Origin: Sipunculus nudus | Taxonomy: Eukaryota; Annelida; Sipuncula; Golfingiida; Sipunculidae | Direction: 5' to 3' | Assembly (NCBI GenBank): GCA_026874595.1 | Contig: CM049308.1 | Location: forward strand, 43,535,327-43,599,326 | DNA length: 64,000 nt | Shown here: positions 37,801 to 51,000 of the stretch, one piece after another | Numbering within the stretch: position 1 is the stretch's first letter | Layout: the number at the start of each line of letters is the position of its first letter | The notes under the pieces: model-generated | Databases searched by the model: none | Seen by the model: the letters and a program-made list of their open reading frames with translations, nothing else | Told to the model about the DNA's origin: nothing | Translations under genes and position numbers: made by a program

Positions 37801-39269
37801 GCGTTTTAAAAGCTCCATTAGGCCATTTAGGACTGTTACAAACGTCGTTTTCGCCGAAATCAGCTCGGTTTTCGCGTAATACAAGATCGTGTTTTCTGCA
37901 AAAATGGCCGATTTAAATTGCGAAAGAAGCGTTTTAGAAGCTTCATTAGGCCATTTAGGACCTGTTACAAACGTCGTTTTCGCCGAAATCAGCTCGGTTT
38001 TCGTGTAATACAAGATCGTGTTTTCTGCAAAAATGGCCGATTTAAATTGCGAATGAAGCGTTTTAGAAGCTTCATTAGGACCTGTTAACAAACGTCGTTT
38101 TCGCCGAAATCAGCTCGGTTTTCGCGTAATACAAGATCGTGTTTTCTGAAAAGATGGCCGATTTAAAATGCGAAAGAAGCGTTTTAGAAGCTTCATTAGG
38201 CCATTTAGGACCTGTTACAAACGTTTTCGCCGAAATTAGCTCGGTTTTCGCGTAATACAAGATCGTGTTTTCTGCAAAAATGGCCGATTTAAATTGCGAA
38301 AGAAGCGTTTTAGAAGGCTTCATTCGACCATTTAGGACCTGTTACAAACGTCGTTTTCGCCGGAATCAGCTCGGTTTTCGCGTAATACAAGATCGTGTTT
38401 TTCTGCAAAAATGGCCGATTTAAATTGCGAAAGAAGCGTTTTAGAGCTTCATTTGGCCATTTAGGACCTGTTACAAACGTCGTTTTCGCCGAAATCAGCT
38501 CGGTTTTCGCGTAATACAAGATCGTGTTTTCTGCAAAATGGCCGATTTAAATTGCGAAAGAAGCGTTTTAGAAGCTTCATTAGGCCATTTAGGACCTGTT
38601 ACAAACGTCGTTTTCGCCGAAATCAGCTCGGTTTTCGCGTAATACAAGATCGTGTTTTGTGCAAAAACGGCCGTTGTCTGATGCGAAAGAAGCGTTTTAG
38701 AAGCTTCATTCGGCCATTTAGGACCTGTTACAAACGTCGTTTTCGCCGAAATAAGCTCGGTTTTCGCGTAATACAAGATCGTGTTTTCTGCAAAAATGGC
38801 CGATTTAAATTGCGAAAGAGCGTTTTAGAAGCTTCATTAGGCATTTAGGACCTGTTACAAACGTCGTTTTCGCCGAAATCAGCTCGGTTTTCGCGTAATA
38901 CAAGATCGTGTTTTGTTAAAAAATGGTCGATTTAAATTGCGAAAGAAGCGTTTAAGAAGCTTCATTAGGACATTTAGGACCTGTTACAAACGTCGTTTTT
39001 CGCCGAAATCAGCTCGGTTTTCGTGTAATACAAGATCGTGTTTTCTGCAAAAATGGCCGATTTTAAATTACGAAAGAAGCGTTTTAGAAGCTTTCATTAG
39101 GGCCATTTAGGGACCTGTTACAAACGTCGTTTTCGCCGAAATCAGCTCGGTTTTCGCGTAATACAAGATTGTGTTTTCTGCAAAAATGGCCGATTTAAAA
39201 TGCGAAAAAAGCATTTAAGAAGCTTCATTATGCCATTTAGGACCTGTTACAAACGTCGTTTTGCCGAAT

Positions 39270-39769
39270 NNNNNNNNNNNNNNNNNNNNNNNNNNNNNNN
39301 NNNNNNNNNNNNNNNNNNNNNNNNNNNNNNNNNNNNNNNNNNNNNNNNNNNNNNNNNNNNNNNNNNNNNNNNNNNNNNNNNNNNNNNNNNNNNNNNNNNN
39401 NNNNNNNNNNNNNNNNNNNNNNNNNNNNNNNNNNNNNNNNNNNNNNNNNNNNNNNNNNNNNNNNNNNNNNNNNNNNNNNNNNNNNNNNNNNNNNNNNNNN
39501 NNNNNNNNNNNNNNNNNNNNNNNNNNNNNNNNNNNNNNNNNNNNNNNNNNNNNNNNNNNNNNNNNNNNNNNNNNNNNNNNNNNNNNNNNNNNNNNNNNNN
39601 NNNNNNNNNNNNNNNNNNNNNNNNNNNNNNNNNNNNNNNNNNNNNNNNNNNNNNNNNNNNNNNNNNNNNNNNNNNNNNNNNNNNNNNNNNNNNNNNNNNN
39701 NNNNNNNNNNNNNNNNNNNNNNNNNNNNNNNNNNNNNNNNNNNNNNNNNNNNNNNNNNNNNNNNNNNNN
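39270..39769. other. Assembly gap (500 N) inside the satellite array
   Basis: Exactly 500 N's with satellite on both sides. The true number of missing monomers is unknown. Indel-rich monomers lie on its left and clean, in-register monomers on its right. Confidence 0.98.
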
Positions 39770-42699
39770 CTCGGTTTTCGCGTAATACAAGATCGTGTTT
39801 TCTGCAAAAATGGCCGATTTAAATTGCGAAAGAAGCGTTTTAGAAGCTTCATTAGGCCATTTAGGACCTGTTACAAACGTCGTTTTCGCCGAAATCAGCT
39901 CGGTTTTCGCGTAATACAAGATCGTGTTTTCTGCAAAAACGGCTGTTGTCTGATGCGAAAGAAGCCCTTTAGGATCTTCATTACCCAATTTAGGACCTGT
40001 TACAAACGTCGTTTTCGCCGAAATCAGCTCGGTTTTCGCGTAATACAAGATCGTGTTTTCTGCAAAAACGGCTGTTGTCTGATGCGAAAGAAGCCCTTTA
40101 GGATCTTCATTACCCAATTTAGGACCTGTTACAAACGTCGTTTTCGCAGAAATCAGCTCGGTTTTCGCGTAATACAAGATCGTGTTTTCTGCAAAAATGG
40201 CCGATTTAAATTGCAAAAGAAGCGTTTTAGAAGCTTCATTAGGCCATTTAGGACCTGTTACAAACGTCGTTTTCGCCGAAATCAGCTCGGTTTTCGCGTA
40301 ATACAAGATCGTGTTTTCTGCAAAAATGGCCGATTTAAATTGCGAAAGAAGCGTTTTAGAAGCTTCATTAGGCCATTTAGGACCTGTTACAAACGTCGTT
40401 TTCGCCGAAATCAGCTCGGTTTTCGCGTAATACAAGATCGTGTTTCTGCAAAAATGGCCGATTTAAATTGCGAAAGAAGCGTTTTAGAAGCTTCATTAGG
40501 CCATTTAGGACCTGTTACAAACGTCGTTTTCGCCGAAATCAGCTCGGTTTTCGCGTAATACAAGATCGTGTTTTCTGCAAAAACGGCTGTTGTCTGATGC
40601 GAAAGAAGCCCTTTAGGATCTTCATACCCAATTTAGGACCTGTTACAAACGTCGTTTTCGCCGAAATCAGCTCGGTTTTCGCGTATTACAAGATCGTATT
40701 TTATGGAAAAATGGCCGATTTAAATTGCGAAAGAAGCGTTTTAGAAGCTTCATTAGGCCATTTAGGACCTGTTACAAACGTCGTTTTCGCCGAAATCAGC
40801 TCGGTTTTCGTGTAATACAAGATCGTGTTTTCTGCAAAAATGGCCGATTTAAATTGCGAAAGAAGCGTTTTAGAAGCTTCATTAGGCCATTTAGGACCTG
40901 TTACAAACGTCGTTTTCGCCGAAATCAGCTCGGTTTTCGCGTAATACAAGATCGTGTTTTCTGCAAAAATGGCCGATTTAAATTGCGAAAGAAGCGTTTT
41001 AGAAGCTTCATTAGGCCATTTAGGACCTGTTACAAACGTCGTTTTCGCCGAAATCAGCTCGGTTTTCGCGTAATACAAGATCGTGTTTTCTGCAAAAATG
41101 GCCGATTTAAATTGCGAAAGAAGCGTTTTAGAAGCTTCATTAGGCCATTTAGGACCTGTTACAAACGTCGTTTTCGCCGAAATCAGCTCGGTTTTCGCGT
41201 AATACAAGATCGTGTTTTCTGCAAAAATGGCCGATTTAAATTGCGAAAGAAGCGTTTTAGAAGCTTCATTAGGCCATTTAGGACCTGTTACAAACGTCGT
41301 TTTCGCCGAAATCAGCTCGGTTTTCGCGTAATACAAGATCGTGTTTTCTGCAAAAATGGCCGATTTAAATTGCGAAAGAAGCCCTTTAGGATCTTCATTA
41401 GGCCATTTAGGACCTGTTACAAACGTCGTTTTCGCCGAAATCAGCTTGGTTTTCGGGTAATACAAGATCGTGTTTTCTGGAAAAATGGCCGATTTAAATT
41501 GCGAAAGAAGCGTTTTAGAAGCTTCATTAGGCCATTTAGGACCTGTTACAAACGTCGTTTTCGCCGAAATCAGCTCGGTTTTCGCGTAATACAAGATCGT
41601 GTTTTCTGCAAAAAGGGCCGATTTAAATTGCGAAAGAAGCGTTTTAGAAGCTTCATTAGGCCATTTAGGACCTGTTACAAACGTCGTTTTCGCCGAAATC
41701 AGCTCGGTTTTCGCGTAATACAAGATCGTGTTTTCTGCAAAAATGGCCGATTTAAATTGCGAAAGAAGCGTTTTAGAAGCTTCATTAGGCCATTTAGGAC
41801 CTGTTACAAACGTCGTTTTCGCCGAAATCAGCTCGGTTTTCGCGTAATACAAGATCGTGTTTTCTGCAAAAATGGCCGATTTAAATTGCGAAAGAAGCGT
41901 TTTAGAAGCTTCATTAGGCCATTTAGGACCTGTTACAAACGTCGTTTTCGCCGAAATCAGCTCGGTTTTCGCGTAATACAAGATCGTGTTTTCTGCAAAA
42001 ACGGCTGTTGTCTGATGCGAAAGAAGCCCTTTAGGATCTTCATTACCCAATTTAGGACCTGTTACAAACGTCGTTTTCGCCGAAATCAGCTCGGTTTTCG
42101 CGTAATACAAGATCGTGTTTTCTGCAAAAATGGCCGATTTAAATTGCGAAAGAAGCCCTTTAGGATCTTCATTAGGCCATTTAGGACCTGTTACAAACGT
42201 CGTTTTCGCCGAAATCAGCTCGGTTTTCGTGTAATACAAGATCGTGTTTTCTGGAAAAATGGCCGATTTAAATTGCGAAAGAAGCGTTTTAGAAGCTTCA
42301 TTAGGCCATTTAGGACCTGTTACAAACGTCGTTTTCGCCGAAATCAGCTCGGTTTTCGCGTAATACAAGATCGTGTTTTCTGCAAAAAGGGCCGATTTAA
42401 ATTGCGAAAGAAGCGTTTTAGAAGCTTCATTAGGCCATTTAGGACCTGTTACAAACGTCGTTTTCGCCGAAATCAGCTCGGTTTTCGCGTAATACAAGAT
42501 CGTGTTTTCTGCAAAAACGGCTGTTGTCTGATGCGAAAGAAGCCCTTTAGGATCTTCATTACCCAATTTAGGACCTGTTACAAACGTCGTTTTCGCCGAA
42601 ATCAGCTCGGTTTTCGCGTATTACAAGATCGTATTTTATGGAAAAATGGCCGATTTAAATTGCGAAAGAAGCGTTTTAGAAGCTTCATTAGGCCATTTA

Positions 42700-44450
42700 G
42701 GACCTGTTACAAACGTCGTTTTCGCCGAAATCAGCTCGGTTTTCGCGTAATACAAGATCGTGTTTTCTGCAAAAATGGCCGATTTAAATTGCGAAAGAAG
42801 CGTTTTAGAAGCTTCATTAGGCCATTTAGGACCTGTTACAAACGTCGTTTTCGCCGAAATCAGCTCGGTTTTCGCGTAATACAAGATCGTGTTTTCTGCA
42901 AAAATGGCCGATTTAAATTGCGAAAGAAGCGTTTAATAAGCTTCATTAGGCCATTTAGGACCTGTTACAAACGTCGTTTTCGCCGAAATCAGCTCGGTTT
43001 TCGCGTAATACAAGATCGTGTTTTCTGGAAAAATGGCCGATATAAATTGCGAAAGAAGCGTTTTAGAAGCTTCATTAGGCCATTTAGGACCTGTTACAAA
43101 CGTCGTTTTCGCCGAAATCAGCTCGGTTTTCGCGTAATACAAGATCGTGTTTTCTGCAAAAATGGCCGATTTAAATTGCGAAAGAAGCGTTTAATAAGCT
43201 TCATTAGGCCATTTAGGACCTGTTACAAACGTCGTTTTCGCCGAAATCAGCTCGGTTTTCGCGTAATACAAGATCGTGTTTTCTGCAAAAATGGCCGATT
43301 TAAATTGCGAAAGAAGCGTTTTAGAAGCTTCATTAGGCCATTTAGGACCTGTTACAAACGTCGTTCTCGCCGAAATCAGCTCGGTTTTCGCGTTATACAA
43401 GATCGTGTTTTCTGCAAAAATGGCCGATTTAAATTGCGAAAGAAGCGTTTTAGAAGCTTCATTAGGCCATTTAGGACCTGTTACAAACGTCGTTTTCGCC
43501 GAAATCAGCTCGGTTTTCGCGTAATACAAGATCGTGTTTTCTGCAAAAAGGGCCGATTTAAATTGCGAAAGAAGCGTTTTAGAAGCTTCATTAGGCCATT
43601 TAGGACCTGTTACAAACGTCGTTTTCGCCGAAATCAGCTCGGTTTTCGCGTAATACAAGATCGTGTTTTCTGCAAAAACGGCTGTTGTCTGATGCGAAAG
43701 AAGCCCTTTAGGATCTTCATTACCCAATTTAGGACCTGTTACAAACGTCGTTTTCGCCGAAATCAGCTCGGTTTTCGCGTAATACAAGATCGTGTTTTCT
43801 GCAAAAATGGCCGATTTAAATTGCGAAAGAAGCGTTTTAGAAGCTTCATTAGGCCATTTAGGACCTGTTACAAACGTCGTTTTCGCCGAAATCAGCTCGG
43901 TTTTCGCGTAATACAAGATCGTGTTTTCTGCAAAAATGGCCGATTTAAATTGCGAAAGAAGCGTTTTAGAAGCTTCATTAGGCCATTTAGGACCTGTTAC
44001 AAACGTCGTTTTCGCCGAAATCAGCTCGGTTTTCGCGTAATACAAGATCGTGTTTTCTGCAAAAATGGCCGATTTAAATTGCGAAAGAAGCGTTTTAGAA
44101 GCTTCATTAGGCCATTTAGGACCTGTTACAAACGTCGTTTTCGCCGAAATCAGCTCGGTTTTCGCGTAATACAAGATCGTGTTTTCTGCAAAAACGGCTG
44201 TTGTCTGATGCGAAAGAAGCCCTTTAGGATCTTCATTACCCAATTTAGGACCTGTTACAAACGTCGTTTTCGCCGAAATCAGCTCGGTTTTCGCGTATTA
44301 CAAGATCGTATTTTATGGAAAAATGGCCGATTTAAATTGCGAAAGAAGCGTTTTAGAAGCTTCATTAGGCCATTTAGGACCTGTTACAAACGTCGTTTTC
44401 GCCGAAATCAGCTCGGTTTTCGTGTAATACAAGATCGTGTTTTCTGCAAA
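42700..44450 (+). repeat. Higher-order block duplicated at ~60.6-62.25 kb
   Basis: Rare markers recur in order: gtttaataag (42931/60862), gatataaatt (43039/60970), the gttctcgcc + cgttatac monomer (43392/61194), ggctgttgtctg (43680/61482, 44196/61998) and attttatgg (~44312/62114). The offset is 17,931 bp before and 17,802 bp after ~43.2 kb, a difference of exactly one monomer. Ends are approximate. Confidence 0.8.
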
Positions 44451-47400
44451 AATGGCCGATTTAAATTGCGAAAGAAGCGTTTTAGAAGCTTCATTAGGCC
44501 ATTTAGGACCTGTTACAAACGTCGTTTTCGCCGAAATCAGCTCGGTTTTCGCGTAATACAAGATCGTGTTTTCTGCAAAAATGGCCGATTTAAATTGCGA
44601 AAGAAGCGTTTTAGAAGCTTCATTAGGCCATTTAGGACCTGTTACAAACGTCGTTTTCGCCGAAATCAGCTCGGTTTTCGCGTAATACAAGATCGTGTTT
44701 TCTGCAAAAATGGCCGATTTAAATTGCGAAAGAAGCGTTTTAGAAGCTTCATTAGGCCATTTAGGACCTGTTACAAACGTCGTTTTCGCCGAAATCAGCT
44801 CGGTTTTCGCGTAATACAAGATCGTGTTTTCTGCAAAAATGGCCGATTTAAATTGCGAAAGAAGCGTTTTAGAAGCTTCATTAGGCCATTTAGGACCTGT
44901 TACAAACGTCGTTTTCGCCGAAATCAGCTCGGTTTTCGCGTAATACAAGATCGTGTTTTCTGCAAAAATGGCCGATTTAAATTGCGAAAGAAGCCCTTTA
45001 GGATCTTCATTAGGCCATTTAGGACCTGTTACAAACGTCGTTTTCGCCGAAATCAGCTCGGTTTTCGTGTAATACAAGATCGTGTTTTCTGGAAAAATGG
45101 CCGATTTAAATTGCGAAAGAAGCGTTTTAGAAGCTTCATTAGGCCATTTAGGACCTGTTACAAACGTCGTTTTCGCCGAAATCAGCTCGGTTTTCGCGTA
45201 ATACAAGATCGTGTTTTCTGCAAAAAGGGCCGATTTAAATTGCGAAAGAAGCGTTTTAGAAGCTTCATTAGGCCATTTAGGACCTGTTACAAACGTCGTT
45301 TTCGCCGAAATCAGCTCGGTTTTCGCGTATTACAAGATCGTGTTTTCTGCAAAAACGGCTGTTGTCTGATGCGAAAGAAGCCCTTTAGGATCTTCATTAC
45401 CCAATTTAGGACCTGTTACAAACGTCGTTTTCGCCGAAATCAGCTCGGTTTTCGCGTAATACAAGATCGTGTTTTCTGCAAAAATGGCCGATTTAAATTG
45501 CGAAAGAAGCGTTTTAGAAGCTTCATTAGGCCATTTAGGACCTGTTACAAACGTCGTTTTCGCCGAAATCAGCTCGGTTTTCGCGTAATACAAGATCGTG
45601 TTTTCTGCAAAAATGGCCGATTTAAATTGCGAAAGAAGCGTTTTAGAAGCTTCATTAGGCCATTTAGGACCTGTTACAAACGTCGTTTTCGCCGAAATCA
45701 GCTCGGTTTTCGCGTAATACAAGATCGTGTTTTCTGCAAAAATGGCCGATTTAAATTGCGAAAGAAGCGTTTTAGAAGCTTCATTAGGCCATTTAGGACC
45801 TGTTACAGACGTCGTTCTCGCCGAAATCAGCTCGGTTTTCGCGTAATACAAGATCGTGTTTTCTGCAAAAATGACCGATTTAAATTGCGAAAGAAGCGTT
45901 TTAGAAGCTTCATTAGGCCATTTAGGACCTGTTACAAACGTCGTTTTCGCCGAAATCAGCTCGGTTTTCGCGTAATACAAGATCGTGTTTTCTGCAAAAA
46001 TGGCCGATTTAAATTGCGAAAGAAGCGTTTTAGAAGCTTCATTAGGCCATTTAGGACCTGTTACAAACGTCGTTTTCGCCGAAATCAGCTCGGTTTTCGC
46101 GTAATACAAGATCGTGTTTTCTGCAAAAATGGCCGATTTAAATTGCGAAAGAAGCGTTTTAGAAGCTTCATTAGGCCATTTAGGACCTGTTACAAACGTC
46201 GTTTTCGCCGAAATCAGCTCGGTTTTCGCGTAATACAAGATCGTGTTTTCTGCAAAAATGGCCGATTTAAATTGCGAAAGAAGCGTTTTAGAAGCTTCAT
46301 TAGGCCATTTAGGACCTGTTACAAACGTCGTTTTCGCCGAAATCAGCTCGGTTTTCGCGTAATACAAGATCGTGTTTTCTGCAAAAATGGCCGATTTAAA
46401 TTGCGAAAGAAGCGTTTTAGAAGCTTCATTAGGCCATTTAGGACCTGTTACAAACGTCGTTTTCGCCGAAATCAGCTCGGTTTTCGCGTAATACAAGATC
46501 GTGTTTTCTGCAAAAATGGCCGATTTAAATTGCGAAAGAAGCGTTTTAGAAGCTTCATTAGGCCATTTAGGACCTGTTACAAACGTCGTTTTCGCCGAAA
46601 TCAGCTCGGTTTTCGCGTAATACAAGATCGTGTTTTCTGCAAAAATGGCCGATTTAAATTGCGAAAGAAGCGTTTTAGAAGCTTCATTAGGCCATTTAGG
46701 ACCTGTTACAAACGTCGTTTTCGCCGAAATCAGCTCGGTTTTCGCGTAATACAAGATCGTGTTTTCTGCAAAAATGGCCGATTTAAATTGCGAAAGAAGC
46801 GTTTTAGAAGCTTCATTAGGCCATTTAGGACCTGTTACAAACGTCGTTTTCGCCGAAATCAGCTCGGTTTTCGCGTAATACAAGATCGTGTTTTCTGCAA
46901 AAATGGCCGATTTAAATTGCGAAAGAAGCGTTTTAGAAGCTTCATTAGGCCATTTAGGACCTGTTACAAACGTCGTTTTCGCCGAAATCAGCTCGGTTTT
47001 CGCGTAATACAAGATCGTGTTTTCTGCGAAAATGGCCGATTTAAATTGCGAAAGAAGCGTTTTAGAAGCTTCATTAGGCCATTTAGGACCTGTTACAAAC
47101 GTCGTTTTCGCCGAAATCAGCTCGGTTTTCGCGTAATACAAGATCGTGTTTTCTGCAAAAATGGCCGATTTAAATTGCGAAAGAAGCGTTTTAGAAGCTT
47201 CATTAGGCCATTTAGGACCTGTTACAAACGTCGTTTTCGCCGAAATCAGCTCGGTTTTCGCGTAATACAAGATCGTGTTTTCTGGAAAAATGGCCGATTT
47301 AAATTGCGAAAGAAGCGTTTTAGAAGCTTCATTAGGCCATTTAGGACCTGTTACAAACGTCGTTTTCGCCGAAATCAGCTCGGTTTTCGCGTAATACAAG

Positions 47401-48058
47401 ATCGTGTTTTCTGCAAAAATGGCCGATTTAAATTGCGAAAGAAGCGTTTTAGAAGCTTCATTAGGCCATTTAGGACCTGTTACAAACGTCGTTTTCGCCG
47501 AAATCAGCTTGGTTTTCGCGTAATACAAGATCGTGTTTTCTGGAAAAATGGCCGATTTAAATTGCGAAAGAAGCGTTTTAGAAGCTTCATTAGGCCATTT
47601 AGGACCTGTTACAAACGTCGTTTTCGCCGAAATCAGCTCGGTTTTCGCGTAATACAAGATCGTGTTTTCTGCAAAAATGGCCGATTTAAATTGCGAAAGA
47701 AGCGTTTTAGAAGCTTCATTAGGCCATTTAGGACCTGTTACAAACGTCGTTTTCGCCGAAATCAGCTCGGTTTTCGCGTAATACAAGATCGTGTTTTCTG
47801 CAAAAATGGCCGATTTAAATTGCGAAAGAAGCGTTTTAGAAGCTTCATTAGGCCATTTAGGACCTGTTACAAACGTCGTTTTCGCCGAAATCAGCTCGGT
47901 TTTCGCGTAATACAAGATCGTGTTTTCTGCAAAAATGGCCGATTTAAATTGCGAAAGAAGCGTTTTAGAAGCTTCATTAGGCCATTTAGGACCTGTTACA
48001 AACGTCGTTTTCGCCGAAATCAGCTCGGTTTTCGCGTAATACAAGATCGTGTTTTCTG

Positions 48059-51000
48059 GAAAAATGGCCGATTTAAATTGCGAAAGAAGCGTTTTAGAAG
48101 CTTCATTAGGCCATTTAGGACCTGTTACAAACGTCGTTTTCGCCGAAATCAGCTCGGTTTTCGCGTAATACAAGATCGTGTTTTCTGCAAAAATGGCCGA
48201 TTTAAATTGCGAAAGAAGCGTTTTAGAAGCTTCATTAGGCCATTTAGGACCTGTTACAAACGTCGTTTTCGCCGAAATCAGCTCGGTTTTCGCGTAATAC
48301 AAGATCGTGTTTTCTGCAAAAATGGCCGATTTAAATTGCGAAAGAAGCGTTTTAGAAGCTTCATTAGGCCATTTAGGACCTGTTACAAACGTCGTTTTCG
48401 CCGAAATCAGCTCGGTTTTCGCGTAATACAAGATCGTGTTTTCTGCAAAAATGGCCGATTTAAATTGCGAAAGAAGCGTTTTAGAAGCTTCATTAGGCCA
48501 TTTAGGACCTGTTACAAACGTCGTTTTCGCCGAAATCAGCTCGGTTTTCGCGTAATACAAGATCGTGTTTTCTGCAAAAATGGCCGATTTAAATTGCGAA
48601 AGAAGCGTTTTAGAAGCTTCATTAGGCCATTTAGGACCTGTTACAAACGTCGTTTTCGCCGAAATCAGCTCGGTTTTCGCGTAATACAAGATCGTGTTTT
48701 CTGCAAAAACGGCTGTTGTCTGATGCGAAAGAAGCCCTTTAGGATCTTCATTACCCAATTTAGGACCTGTTACAAACGTCGTTTTCGCCGAAATCAGCTC
48801 GGTTTTCGCGTAATACAAGATCGTGTTTTCTGCAAAAATGGCCGATTTAAATTGCGAAAGAAGCGTTTTAGAAGCTTCATTAGGCCATTTAGGACCTGTT
48901 ACAAACGTCGTTTTCGCCGAAATCAGCTCGGTTTTCGCGTAATACAAGATCTTGTTTTCTGCAAAAATGGCCGATTTAAATTGCGAAAGAAGCGTTTTAG
49001 AAGCTTCATTAGGCCATTTAGGACCTGTTACAAACGTCGTTTTCGCCGAAATCAGCTCGGTTTTCGCGTAATACAAGATCGTGTTTTCTGCAAAAATGGC
49101 CGATTTAAATTGCGAAAGAAGCGTTTTAGAAGCTTCATTAGGCCATTTAGGACCTGTTACAAACGTCGTTTTCGCCGAAATCAGCTCGGTTTTCGCGTAA
49201 TACAAGATCGTGTTTTCTGGAAAAATGGCCGATTTAAATTGCGAAAGAAGCGTTTTAGAAGCTTCATTAGGCCATTTAGGACCTGTTACAAACGTCGTTT
49301 TCGCCGAAATCAGCTCGGTTTTCGCGTAATACAAGATCGTGTTTTCTGCAAAAATGGCCGATTTAAATTGCGAAAGAAGCGTTTTAGAAGCTTCATTAGG
49401 CCATTTAGGACCTGTTACAAACGTCGTTTTCGCCGAAATCAGCTCGGTTTTCGCGTAATACAAGATCGTGTTTTCTGCAAAAATGGCCGATTTAAATTGC
49501 GAAAGAAGCGTTTTAGAAGCTTCATTAGGCCATTTAGGACCTGTTACAAACGTCGTTTTCGCCGAAATCAGCTCGGTTTTCGCGTAATACAAGATCGTGT
49601 TTTCTGGAAAAATGGCCGATTTAAATTGCGAAAGAAGCGTTTTAGAAGCTTCATTAGGCCATTTAGGACCTGTTACAAACGTCGTTTTCGCCGAAATCAG
49701 CTCGGTTTTCGCGTAATACAAGATCGTGTTTTCTGCAAAAATGGCCGATTTAAATTGCGAAAGAAGCGTTTTAGAAGCTTCATTAGGCCATTTAGGACCT
49801 GTTACAAACGTCGTTTTCGCCGAAATCAGCTCGGTTTTCGCGTAATACAAGATCGTGTTTTCTGGAAAAATGGCCGATTTAAATTGCGAAAGAAACGTTT
49901 TAGAAGCTTCATTAGGCCATTTAGGACCTGTTACAAACGTCGTTTTCGCCGAAATCAGCTCGGTTTTCGCGTAATACAAGATCGTGTTTTCTGCAAAAAT
50001 GGCCGATTTAAATTGCGAAAGAAGCGTTTTAGAAGCTTCATTAGGCCATTTAGGACCTGTTACAAACGTCGTTTTCGCCGAAATCAGCTTGGTTTTCGCG
50101 TAATACAAGATCGTGTTTTCTGGAAAAATGGCCGATTTAAATTGCGAAAGAAGCGTTTTAGAAGCTTCATTAGGCCATTTAGGACCTGTTACAAACGTCG
50201 TTTTCGCCGAAATCAGCTCGGTTTTCGCGTAATACAAGATCGTGTTTTCTGCAAAAATGGCCGATTTAAATTGCGAAAGAAGCATTTTAGAAGCTTCATT
50301 AGGCCATTTAGGACCTGTTACAAACGTCGTTTTCGCCGAAATCAGCTCGGTTTTCGCGTAATACAAGATCGTGTTTTCTGCAAAAATGGCCGATTTAAAT
50401 TGCGAAAGAAGCGTTTTAGAAGCTTCATTAGGCCATTTAGGACATGTTACAAACGTCGTTTTCGCCGAAATCAGCTCGGTTTTCGCGTAATACAAGATCG
50501 TGTTTTCTGCAAAAATGGCCGATTTAAATTGCGAAAGAAGCGTTTTAGAAGCTTCATTAGGCCATTTAGGACCTGTTACAAACGTCGTTTTCGCCGAAAT
50601 CAGCTCGGTTTTCGCGTAATACAAGATCGTGTTTTCTGGAAAAATGGCCGATTTAAATTGCGAAAGAAGCGTTTTAGAAGCTTCATTAGGCCATTTAGGA
50701 CCTGTTACAAACGTCGTTTTCGCCGAAATCAGCTCGGTTTTCGCGTAATACAAGATCGTGTTTTCTGCAAAAATGGCCGATTTAAATTGCGAAAGAAGCG
50801 TTTTAGAAGCTTCATTAGGCCATTTAGGACCTGTTACAAACGTCGTTTTCGCCGAAATCAGCTCGGTTTTCGCGTAATACAAGATCGTGTTTTCTGCAAA
50901 AATGGCCGATTTAAATTGCGAAAGAAGCGTTTTAGAAGCTTCATTAGGCCATTTAGGACCTGTTACAAACGTCGTTTTCGCCGAAATCAGCTCGGTTTTC

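Larger units (their letters stand above)
13727..39269 (+). repeat. 129-bp satellite array, heterogeneous left part
   Basis: About 198 head-to-tail monomers. Several variants are interspersed: the main form; one with tgtgc + acggccgttgtctgatg; one with agctgatttaaatcgcgaac; a 128-bp form with ggccaatagg; a 120-bp form lacking nine bases (cattaggacctg); one lacking three bases (aaacgttttcgcc); one with ccctttaggatcttc; and one with gaattcatctcgg. Variants recur in the same order in duplicated blocks (offsets 769, 1,923, 5,392, 6,546 and 7,315 bp). From ~29.8 kb, single-base indels become frequent up to the second gap. Not coding. Confidence 0.97.
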
